This document shows, piece after piece, positions 1-5,823 of a DNA stretch of 5,823 bases; the stretch's first letter is position 1, and every line of letters starts with the position of its first letter. The stretch is from contig MGMR01000095.1 of assembly GCA_001796495.1 (NCBI GenBank), positions 2,959 through 8,781 on the forward strand. The letters are read 5' to 3'. The notes under the pieces are model-generated. The model saw only the letters and a program-made list of their open reading frames with translations. It ran no database searches and was not told where the DNA came from. Position numbers and translations under genes: made by a program. The stretch comes from Chloroflexi bacterium RBG_13_51_18 (GTDB lineage: Bacteria > Chloroflexota > Dehalococcoidia > Dehalococcoidales > RBG-16-60-22).

Positions 1-12
1 AACAAACCCGCC

Positions 13-21
13 GGGAAGGAG
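13..21 (+). promoter_or_regulatory. Strong ribosome binding site of carB
   Basis: The bases GGGAAGGAG contain a near-perfect Shine-Dalgarno core, AAGGAG at 16-21. It is followed by a nine-base spacer (C plus eight T) and then the ATG at 31. This position fixes the carB start, which also matches the usual N-terminus of the family. The all-T spacer is unusual and is treated separately as a finding. Confidence 0.85.
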
Positions 22-30
22 CTTTTTTTT

Positions 31-3000
31 ATGCCCAGACGCAACGATATCAACAAGGTCATGATTATTGGGTCGGGGCCGATTGTAATCGGCCAGGCCT
101 GCGAATTCGATTATTCCGGCACCCAGGCATGCAAAGCCTTGCGCTCATTGGGATACGAAATAATATTGGTCAATTCCAATCCCGCCACCATCATGACCGA
201 CCCCGACATGGCGGATGTCACATATATCGAGCCTCTCAACGTGGAAACGATGATTAAAATCATTGAGAAAGAACGACCGGATGCCCTCCTGCCTAATCTC
301 GGCGGGCAGACTGGACTTAACTTGAGTTCCAGTCTGGCGCAGCAAGGTATCCTGGAAAAATACAATGTTAAAGTCATCGGTGTTGAGCCCGATGCCATCA
401 AGCGCGGCGAGGACCGCCTGGCTTTTAAAGAAACCATGACGGAACTGGGGATAGAAATGCCCCAGAGTAAGATAGCAGAAAGTGTCGAGGAGGCCGAAGC
501 TATTGCCACCGAACTGGGATACCCGGTTGTTGTCCGCCCGGCCTATACCATGGGCGGCACCGGCGGAGGGCTGGTCTATAACGTGGAGGAACTCCGTATC
601 GTCGCCAGCCGGGGCATTAACGCCAGCATGATAGGCCAGATTCTTATCGAGGAATCGGTCGAAGGCTGGGAAGAACTGGAGCTCGAGGTCATTCGCGACC
701 ACAAGAACCAGATGATAACGGTGTGCTTTATCGAGAACGTGGATGCCATGGGCGTGCATACTGGCGACTCCTACTGCACCGCCCCGATGCTGACCATCAG
801 CGAGGAACTGCAGAAACGCCTTCAGGAATACTCCTACAAGGTAGTGGAAAAGATAGGGGTAATCGGTGGGACGAACATACAGTTTGCCCACGACCCCAAG
901 ACCGGACGGGTGGTAATTATTGAAATCAATCCGCGGACGTCACGCTCTTCAGCATTAGCCTCAAAAGCAACCGGCTTCCCCATCGCTTTAATATCAGCCA
1001 AGCTGGCGGCAGGCCTGACCCTGGACGAAATTCCCTACTGGCGCGATGGAACACTGGAAAAATATACTCCCTCCGGTGATTACGTGGTCGTCAAGTTCGC
1101 GCGGTGGGCCTTTGAGAAATTCCGTGATTCCGTGGACCGCCTGGGTACACAGATGCGGGCGGTCGGCGAGGTAATGAGCATCGGCAAGACCTACAAAGAG
1201 GCTTTCCAGAAAGCAATACGCTCACTGGAAAACGGACGCTACGGGCTGGGATTCGCCAAAGACTTCAACGAAAAATCACTCGATGAACTGATGAAGATGC
1301 TCAACTATCCCACCAGCGAACGACAGTTTATCATGTATGAAGCCATACGCAAGGGAGCAGATATTCAAGAGCTTTATAAGAAGACATTTATCAAACCGTG
1401 GTTCCTCCAGCAAATGAAAGAACTGGTAGAACTGGAAGAAAAAATCCTGAAGTACAAAGGCAAGAAATTGCCGGACAACCTGCTGAAGCAGGCGAAAAAG
1501 GACGGCTTTGCCGATAAATATTTGGCCAAGCTGCTCGGTGTTAGCGAGCAGTCAATCCGCGAGCAGCGCACCAGGCTGAACGTCGTCGAAGCCTGGGACT
1601 ACGTGCCGGTAAGCGGCACGGAAAACGCCATGTACTATTATTCCACCTATAACGGGCCGGATAAGACGATAGTGAGTAAGCGGAAAAAGGTGATGGTACT
1701 CGGCGGCGGCCCGAACCGCATCGGGCAGGGAATCGAATTCGACTACTGCTGCGTCCACGCCGCTTTTGCTTTACGCGAGATGGGCTACGAGACAATCATG
1801 GTCAACTGCAACCCGGAAACGGTATCCACGGACTATGATACCTCGGACAAGCTCTATTTCGAGCCGCTGACGGTAGAGGACGTGGTGAGTATCTACGAGA
1901 AAGAAAAGCCTTTAGGGGTGATTGTTCAGTTCGGCGGTCAAACGCCGTTAAACATCGCCGCCGAACTGGAGAAAGCCGGCGTGAAGATACTCGGCACCTC
2001 TGTAAATTCCATCGACATCGCTTCCGACCGCGGGCGTTTCAGCCAGATGATGAAGAAGTACGGCATTCCGATGCCGGAGGCCGGCACTGCCAGTAATCTG
2101 GATGAAGCCCTGGTAATCGCCGGGCGTATCGGCTACCCGCTTATCGTGCGGCCTTCCTATGTTCTCGGGGGACGCGGCATGGAAATAGTGCATGACGAGG
2201 AAGAACTCCAACTGTACGTTACCGCCGCCGTCGGCGTAACGCCCGACCGTCCGATACTCATCGACCGGTACCTGGAAAACGCCATCGAGACCGAAGCCGA
2301 TGCCCTTTGTGACGGAAACGAGGTGTTTATTCCCGCCGTGATGGAGCATATCGAGTATGCCGGTGTGCACTCCGGAGATGCCGCCTGCGTCATACCCCCG
2401 ATTAGCATACCGCAGAAACACATAGACACGATAGAGGAATATACCAAGCGTATCGCCAGCGAGCTTGAAGTGGTAGGCGTAATGAATATCCAGTACGCTA
2501 TCTGTAAAGATGTTGTATATGTATTTGAAGCAAACCCGCGCGCCTCGCGTACCGTGCCGCTGGTATCCAAGGTCTGCGGCATTTCCATGGCCAACCTGGC
2601 CACACAGCTGATGCTGGGCAAACTGCTTAAAGACTTGAACCTTAAGCACCGGCATATACCTCATTTCGGAGTGAAGGAAGCCGTTTTCCCCTTCAGCATG
2701 TTCCATGAAGTAGACCCCGTGCTGGGACCGGAAATGAAATCGACCGGTGAAGTGTTGGGAATCGCCAATTCTTTCGGCCTGGCTTTCTGGAAAGCGCAGG
2801 AAGCGGTGACAATGCTGCCAACCAGTGGGACCGTGCTGATAACGGTCTCAGAAAACGACCGTCCTGCGGTTGAAGATGTAGCCAGACAATTTTCTAAACT
2901 CGGATTTAAAATATTAGCTACAGCAGGCACTCATGCCTTCCTATCCGGCAAGGGGATAGCTTCAACACATATTCTTAAAGAACATGAAGGCAGACCCAAT

Positions 3001-3228
3001 ATCACCGATGCCATCAAGAACAAGGAAATCCAGCTGGTAATCAACACTCCGGTGGGGAAATTGAGCCGGTACGGTGATTCCTATATCCGCAAGGCGGCCA
3101 TCAAGTATAAAGTCCCTTATATTACATCGGTGGCGGCTGCCCTGGCGGCGGCAAAAGGCGTGGCGGCCTATCTCGGGGGGAAGTCGGGCGTTACACCGCT
3201 GCAGGAATACCATGCCGCGATAAAATAA
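31..3228 (+). CDS. carB: Carbamoyl-phosphate synthase large subunit CarB
   Basis: This cytoplasmic enzyme makes carbamoyl phosphate from bicarbonate, two ATP and ammonia delivered by the glutaminase subunit CarA, feeding pyrimidine and arginine synthesis. The 1065-residue product is full length (E. coli CarB is about 1070) and is not split as in some archaea. The two homologous halves are visible. The first opens with GSGPIVIGQ (residues 14-22) and carries metal/ATP ligands Q284, E298 and N300. The second opens with GGGPNRIGQ (558-566) and carries Q821, E833 and N835. A helical linker of about residues 400-550 joins them. The C-terminal MGS-like regulatory domain (about 933-1055) keeps T964, T967 and N1005, aligned from memory with E. 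coli UMP/IMP-site residues. E775, D783 and E883 match the acidic ornithine-site residues of the E. coli enzyme, so allosteric control is plausible. The ATG start is set by a strong Shine-Dalgarno. carA is not in the window. No truncation or frameshift is seen. Confidence 0.98.
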   Translation: MPRRNDINKVMIIGSGPIVIGQACEFDYSGTQACKALRSLGYEIILVNSNPATIMTDPDMADVTYIEPLNVETMIKIIEKERPDALLPNLGGQTGLNLSSSLAQQGILEKYNVKVIGVEPDAIKRGEDRLAFKETMTELGIEMPQSKIAESVEEAEAIATELGYPVVVRPAYTMGGTGGGLVYNVEELRIVASRGINASMIGQILIEESVEGWEELELEVIRDHKNQMITVCFIENVDAMGVHTGDSYCTAPMLTISEELQKRLQEYSYKVVEKIGVIGGTNIQFAHDPKTGRVVIIEINPRTSRSSALASKATGFPIALISAKLAAGLTLDEIPYWRDGTLEKYTPSGDYVVVKFARWAFEKFRDSVDRLGTQMRAVGEVMSIGKTYKEAFQKAIRSLENGRYGLGFAKDFNEKSLDELMKMLNYPTSERQFIMYEAIRKGADIQELYKKTFIKPWFLQQMKELVELEEKILKYKGKKLPDNLLKQAKKDGFADKYLAKLLGVSEQSIREQRTRLNVVEAWDYVPVSGTENAMYYYSTYNGPDKTIVSKRKKVMVLGGGPNRIGQGIEFDYCCVHAAFALREMGYETIMVNCNPETVSTDYDTSDKLYFEPLTVEDVVSIYEKEKPLGVIVQFGGQTPLNIAAELEKAGVKILGTSVNSIDIASDRGRFSQMMKKYGIPMPEAGTASNLDEALVIAGRIGYPLIVRPSYVLGGRGMEIVHDEEELQLYVTAAVGVTPDRPILIDRYLENAIETEADALCDGNEVFIPAVMEHIEYAGVHSGDAACVIPPISIPQKHIDTIEEYTKRIASELEVVGVMNIQYAICKDVVYVFEANPRASRTVPLVSKVCGISMANLATQLMLGKLLKDLNLKHRHIPHFGVKEAVFPFSMFHEVDPVLGPEMKSTGEVLGIANSFGLAFWKAQEAVTMLPTSGTVLITVSENDRPAVEDVARQFSKLGFKILATAGTHAFLSGKGIASTHILKEHEGRPNITDAIKNKEIQLVINTPVGKLSRYGDSYIRKAAIKYKVPYITSVAAALAAAKGVAAYLGGKSGVTPLQEYHAAIK

Positions 3229-3269
3229 GATGGGTTGCCGTATTTCATACCGCTTTTACCGGCGGGGGG
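3229..3269. other. Convergent intergenic gap, weak stem only
   Basis: This 41-base gap separates the convergent ends of carB and the glycosyltransferase gene. It can form only weak stems: CCGC at 3250-3253 with GCGG at 3262-3265, or GCCGTA at 3237-3242 with TA-C-CGGC at 3257-3263 carrying a bulged C. Neither is followed by a T-run on either strand, so I do not call a classical rho-independent terminator. Confidence 0.4.
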
Positions 3270-4733
3270 CTAAAGCTTCTGCCCTGTAGTTGACGCGCCT
3301 ATTCTCTGGGCGCTGGTCCACTTGAGTTTCTTGCGGGTAAGAACGTCAAAGAAGCTTCTCATCATCACAAAGTCGCAAATTTGCTTGTAGCCCAGAATCA
3401 ACAGCGGCGAATATAAAGACAGCTTCATATCCTCGCCGTCCAGCTGGATGGCCATGATAGACAGCAGCAGCTGGAGAAAGCAGAAAAACCCGAAGGTCGG
3501 CACCAGCACCATGCCATCGCCGCCGGCTATTATCTGTATCGACGAGACGATATTCACCAGGCCGGCCAGCGGCAGGAATATCATGGAAATTACCATGTGC
3601 GGGAAGGATAGTTTCTGCAGGAAACCGTATCGGGAATTAAAGATGGCGTCACGGTGTTTCCACATGGCCTGAAAATTGCCGCGGTACCACCTTAGTCTTT
3701 GTTTCATGAAGTCTTTCACTGCCAGGGGGGCCTCCGTATAAGAGATTGCAGAGGTGCTTGCCTGTACAATCTGACCCGTTTTTAGAGCCTTGATGGTAAC
3801 ATCAAAATCCTCGACTAATGTATCCGGGTCGTAGGAGCCGCCGCTCTGGAGAATCTCACGGCGGTAGGCGCCCAGGGCGCCGGGAACCACGGTGACGCTG
3901 CCGAATACATCCAGCGCCCGACGGTAAATATTGATACTGGCGATATACTCCAACGCCTGGCAATTGGTCAGGAAGTTGCGGCGGTTGAGCACCTTAATAT
4001 TGCCGGCGACGGCAGCAACAGCCGGGTCGCGGAAAGGCTTGACCAGCTCTACCAGGGTGTTTTTTGTAATCTGGCTGTCCGCATCAACGATGACGATAAT
4101 CTCCCCGCGTGAAAATAAAATGCCGTGATTCAAGGCCGTGGCCTTGCCGCCGTTGGGACGATGAATCACCTTGACGCCGCGGTTGGCATAGCCCATGGCT
4201 ATCTGGTAGGTGCGGTCTTTTGACCCGTCATCGATAACGATTATTTCCTTGTTTGGGTAGGAAGCCTCGAGAATCGACTCGATAGTGCGGCTGATAACCT
4301 TTTCCTCGTTGTACGCAGGAATCAGGACGGTCATCGGCGGAACGTGAGGGGGGGAATCCAGCTGCTTGATTTCTTGATATCTCTGGTACACAGCCAATGG
4401 CACATTAAGGAAATTGTAATACATGGTCATCGTAAGGCTGATGAGCAAAACCCAGGTAGTAACGGAAAAAGCTCCCCAGAAATGCAGGGCCGCGCCAAAA
4501 ACAAAGGGGAGGAGAATAAAAAAGGAGGACAGGCTGAATACCGGCATCCAGAAGGCAACGCGGCTGATTTTCTTCTTTTTCGTCGAGGTAGAGACCACGA
4601 AATGAACGAGGAGGAATAACGCAACGGCAGAGCCCAGGCCAAAGGACAGGTAAGTCTGCTGCGAAGGTATGATGATAACGAAGGAGATTAGCAGGACAAG
4701 GATAATAGCCGCGATGATGGAGTTTTTAACCAC
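3270..4733 (-). CDS. Membrane-bound processive family 2 glycosyltransferase (exopolysaccharide synthase type)
   Basis: The 487-residue product is an inner-membrane GT2 enzyme that probably polymerises a polysaccharide from a nucleotide sugar at the cytoplasmic face and may extrude it. Four hydrophobic segments (about residues 6-23, 29-47, 60-80, 91-108) precede the catalytic domain. The catalytic domain shows PAYNEE (139-144), DDGS (168-171), NGGK (194-197), the DxD metal site DADS (217-220), the acceptor-region VPGALGAYRR (283-292), the catalytic-base ED pair (308-309) and QRLRW (345-349), the QxxRW hallmark of processive synthases. About three more hydrophobic segments follow (377-401, 408-430, and a weaker 440-465). 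This order matches PgaC/IcaA, NodC and BcsA relatives, but the sugar cannot be read from sequence. PgaC/IcaA-type enzymes usually have fewer N-terminal membrane segments. The start is GTG with a GGTGG-type ribosome site; the next Met (residue 63) would lose two membrane spans. It lies 18 bases after, and in the same frame as, the upstream gene. Confidence 0.9.
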   Translation of the reverse strand: MVKNSIIAAIILVLLISFVIIIPSQQTYLSFGLGSAVALFLLVHFVVSTSTKKKKISRVAFWMPVFSLSSFFILLPFVFGAALHFWGAFSVTTWVLLISLTMTMYYNFLNVPLAVYQRYQEIKQLDSPPHVPPMTVLIPAYNEEKVISRTIESILEASYPNKEIIVIDDGSKDRTYQIAMGYANRGVKVIHRPNGGKATALNHGILFSRGEIIVIVDADSQITKNTLVELVKPFRDPAVAAVAGNIKVLNRRNFLTNCQALEYIASINIYRRALDVFGSVTVVPGALGAYRREILQSGGSYDPDTLVEDFDVTIKALKTGQIVQASTSAISYTEAPLAVKDFMKQRLRWYRGNFQAMWKHRDAIFNSRYGFLQKLSFPHMVISMIFLPLAGLVNIVSSIQIIAGGDGMVLVPTFGFFCFLQLLLSIMAIQLDGEDMKLSLYSPLLILGYKQICDFVMMRSFFDVLTRKKLKWTSAQRIGASTTGQKL

Positions 4734-4738
4734 TTTTT

Positions 4739-4745
4739 CCCCACC
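4739..4745 (-). promoter_or_regulatory. Ribosome binding site of the glycosyltransferase
   Basis: On the - strand the bases GGTGGGG lie five bases (AAAAA) before the GTG start at 4733. This is a moderate Shine-Dalgarno-like match. It sits inside the 18-base gap after the upstream gene's TGA, so ribosomes finishing that gene would be well placed to reinitiate here. It supports the GTG as the start. Confidence 0.6.
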
Positions 4746-4751
4746 GTTCCA

Positions 4752-5823
4752 TCAGTTTTTCAGCAAGGTTGTTAAATCCGGAAAAGCATCACCGGTTTCC
4801 TGTCGACCGGATAAAGCAATGAGTTCGCCGGCATCCAGAATCTTGATGTGCTGATATTCGGCAAACTGCCTGGCCTCTTTGCTCAAAGCAGCGCCGCTGA
4901 CCAGGACTTTATCACGGATGCTGGCGTCATAAGCTGCCGAATCGAACTGCATCACTTCATTGGCATCGTTGTTGAGAACGTCCCCGCCAGTGATAACGCA
5001 GGCCGCGATTTTATGGTTGATTACGCCGTCATCCTTGTGAGCGTATACATCGAGGATGTGTTCGGCGCCGGACCTGCCGGCTATCTTTACCTTTTCGCTG
5101 ACGGTATAGCCCCTGTTTTCCAGCAGCCATTTCAGGCTTTCCCGCGGGTCCGCATTCTTCTCGTCGGGCTGGATAGAGGACTTAACATCCCTGCGTATCT
5201 TTTTCAAAGCGATGATTTCCGTCAACCGGGCTTTGCCGGCCAATAATACCCGTAGGTCTTCCAGTCCGTAGACCCTGATGCCCTGTCTTTCAGCGAATTT
5301 CATAGCTTCCCGTGAGAACCGGGGAACGGCTATAACCATCTTGCTGTTGATGCCGGTATCATATATCTTGCTGTCGAAGTTAAACAGCGGGTCGATAGGC
5401 ACTTCGTCCTCATCATCTGACGCCGCCAGTATCCCGATGGCAACGGTATGCCTGATAATGAGGTCGTCTATGCTGGCGAGTATATCGATTTTGTGATTGG
5501 CGCCTGACTTGCCTTTTACCTGGGCGGATTCCTGGACATGATAGCCCAGTCGTACCATGTATTCGATAAGACGTTTTTTAGGCTCCAGCTCGAATTCAAG
5601 TCGCTTGCGGGACGATTCGTTAAAAGAATAGGAAGATAACGAGATATAATCGAGCTCCTCAAGTCGGTAAATATCGCCTGTCTTCAGGCAGCGGCACTTA
5701 ACCACCGGGGAAGGGAATACCCCGTGGCAGGTGTTACAGATATATCGCAGGCCCGGTTTCCGGTAGTCGGTCCCGATGAGCTTAAGCTCCTTACGGCACT
5801 TGGGGCAGATCTGGTTCAGCCCG
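4752..5823 (-). CDS. Partial zinc-ribbon (TackOD1-like) protein with two degenerate Mrr-like domains
   Basis: The gene is cut by the window edge, so its N-terminus is missing. The frame stays open from the edge to the TGA at 4754-4752. A GTG at 5705 is the first conventional start in frame, but it falls inside a cysteine-rich module and is unlikely to be real. From the edge inward the protein shows CPKC, 19 residues, CNTC, 10 residues and CRC, with intervening text (ELKLIG.DYRKPG) that resembles archaeal TackOD1 metal-binding domains as I remember them. Two homologous domains of about 115 residues follow, of the Mrr/restriction-endonuclease-like type, each with a G-SGA-x-H-x-(I/L)-D motif. 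In both, the expected (E/Q)xK after that Asp is replaced (AIG and AAC), so nuclease activity is doubtful. No membrane segment or signal peptide is seen in the visible part. It precedes the glycosyltransferase by 18 bases in the same frame, suggesting one operon. The role is unknown; a regulatory or scaffolding job is inference. Confidence 0.8.
   Translation of the reverse strand, partial: GLNQICPKCRKELKLIGTDYRKPGLRYICNTCHGVFPSPVVKCRCLKTGDIYRLEELDYISLSSYSFNESSRKRLEFELEPKKRLIEYMVRLGYHVQESAQVKGKSGANHKIDILASIDDLIIRHTVAIGILAASDDEDEVPIDPLFNFDSKIYDTGINSKMVIAVPRFSREAMKFAERQGIRVYGLEDLRVLLAGKARLTEIIALKKIRRDVKSSIQPDEKNADPRESLKWLLENRGYTVSEKVKIAGRSGAEHILDVYAHKDDGVINHKIAACVITGGDVLNNDANEVMQFDSAAYDASIRDKVLVSGAALSKEARQFAEYQHIKILDAGELIALSGRQETGDAFPDLTTLLKN
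4812..5147 (-). repeat. Second Mrr-like domain copy (protein-level repeat)
   Basis: This is copy 2 of the tandem domain, residues 187-298 counted from the GTG at 5705. It shares RGY-V, GRSGA-x-H-x-L-D, FDS-x2-YD and SKEA...FAE with copy 1. Asp219 is kept, while the positions expected for Glu/Gln and Lys are Ala234 and Cys236. The two copies are joined by a basic then polar linker (about residues 157-186). The similarity is seen in protein, not as a recent DNA repeat, so the duplication is old. Confidence 0.7.
5238..5582 (-). repeat. First Mrr-like domain copy (protein-level repeat)
   Basis: This is copy 1 of a tandem domain, residues 42-156 counted from the GTG at 5705. It aligns through its length with the copy at 4812-5147. 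Shared features are an N-terminal helix ending LGY-V, a GKSGA-x-H-x-I-D motif, FDS-x2-YD, and SREA...FAE near the end. The Asp of HKID (residue 74) is kept. The position of the catalytic Lys about 17 residues later is Gly91, and the Glu/Gln position is Ala89. An acidic insert, DDEDE (97-101), is specific to this copy. Confidence 0.7.
5688..5807 (-). other. Cysteine-rich zinc-ribbon module at the window edge
   Basis: Hand translation of the - strand upstream of the GTG at 5705 gives CPKC (from 5807), CNTC (5738-5727) and CRC (5696-5688), with spacings C-x2-C-x19-C-x2-C-x10-C-x-C. Paired CxxC knuckles are typical of zinc ribbons, and the DYRKPG and VVKCRC surroundings recall the C-terminal half of TackOD1 domains. 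A further knuckle may lie beyond the edge. The metal ligands are seen; the family name is from memory and is less certain. Confidence 0.65.

Noticed and set aside
1..30. T-run at 23-30 read as a terminator of an upstream gene or an attenuator
   Set aside because: The only preceding inverted repeat is CCC/GGG with a three-base loop (7-15), too weak, and the T-run is separated from it by the Shine-Dalgarno.
145..891. Long - strand open frame (248 codons) opposite the 5' part of carB
   Set aside because: It lies wholly antisense to a well-conserved carB, its product is rich in His and Gly with no recognisable domain, and no good ribosome site was evident. It is a shadow of the carB codon pattern.
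1948..2706. Long - strand open frame (252 codons) opposite the second half of carB
   Set aside because: It has the same character as the frame at 145-891 and lies opposite the homologous half of carB. It reflects codon bias, not a gene.
4726..4752. ATG on the - strand overlapping the TGA of the Mrr-like gene (TGATG), suggesting an alternative start for the glycosyltransferase
   Set aside because: This ATG is in a different frame and meets TAA after eight codons. The GTG at 4733 is the one in frame with the GT2 protein.
4848..5246. + strand open frame of 132 codons inside the Mrr-like gene
   Set aside because: It overlaps the conserved second Mrr-like repeat on the other strand and shows no domain or ribosome site of its own.
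4752..5823. Restriction-modification or other DNA-cleaving defence system
   Set aside because: Both Mrr-like copies lack the catalytic Lys, there is no methyltransferase or specificity subunit in the window, and the coupled gene is a glycosyltransferase.
1..5823. tRNA, rRNA, CRISPR array, insertion sequence or prophage elements
   Set aside because: Nearly all of the window is accounted for by three coding regions. No direct-repeat array, terminal inverted repeats, transposase or RNA gene signature was seen.

Overview
This window looks like a chromosomal piece of a prokaryote of moderate GC. It holds one complete housekeeping gene on the + strand and two tightly packed genes on the - strand that converge on it. 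The strong Shine-Dalgarno before the first gene and the GTG start of the second fit a bacterium. The CarB flavour (for example its ..GRYGLGFAKDF.. segment) reminds me of Dehalococcoidia (Chloroflexota) or methanogen-type CarB. The last gene has an architecture I associate mainly with archaea. An uncultured Chloroflexota lineage is my best guess, an archaeon is possible, and no taxonomic marker gene is present to settle it.

Layout. Positions 1-30 are a short leader with a strong ribosome binding site and a run of eight T. Positions 31-3228 (+) encode a full-length carbamoyl-phosphate synthase large subunit (carB), with both ATP-grasp halves and the C-terminal allosteric domain. The small subunit carA is not in the window and may lie upstream. 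Positions 3229-3269 are a 41-base convergent gap with no convincing terminator. Positions 3270-4733 (-) encode a multi-membrane-spanning processive family 2 glycosyltransferase of the PgaC/IcaA/NodC/BcsA type. Positions 4752-5823 (-) encode the C-terminal part of a protein that runs off the window edge. It has a zinc-ribbon region resembling archaeal TackOD1 domains, followed by two tandem restriction-endonuclease-like (Mrr-type) domains that both appear to have lost the catalytic lysine.

The two - strand genes are read in the order zinc-ribbon/Mrr-like protein, then glycosyltransferase. They are separated by 18 bases and lie in the same reading frame with one TGA between them, so they are very probably co-transcribed and translationally coupled. 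The most interesting inference is that the Mrr-like protein is a non-catalytic regulatory or scaffolding partner of an exopolysaccharide synthase rather than part of a restriction system. The sequence supports the architecture and the coupling; the functional link is inference. carB is unrelated in function to this pair.
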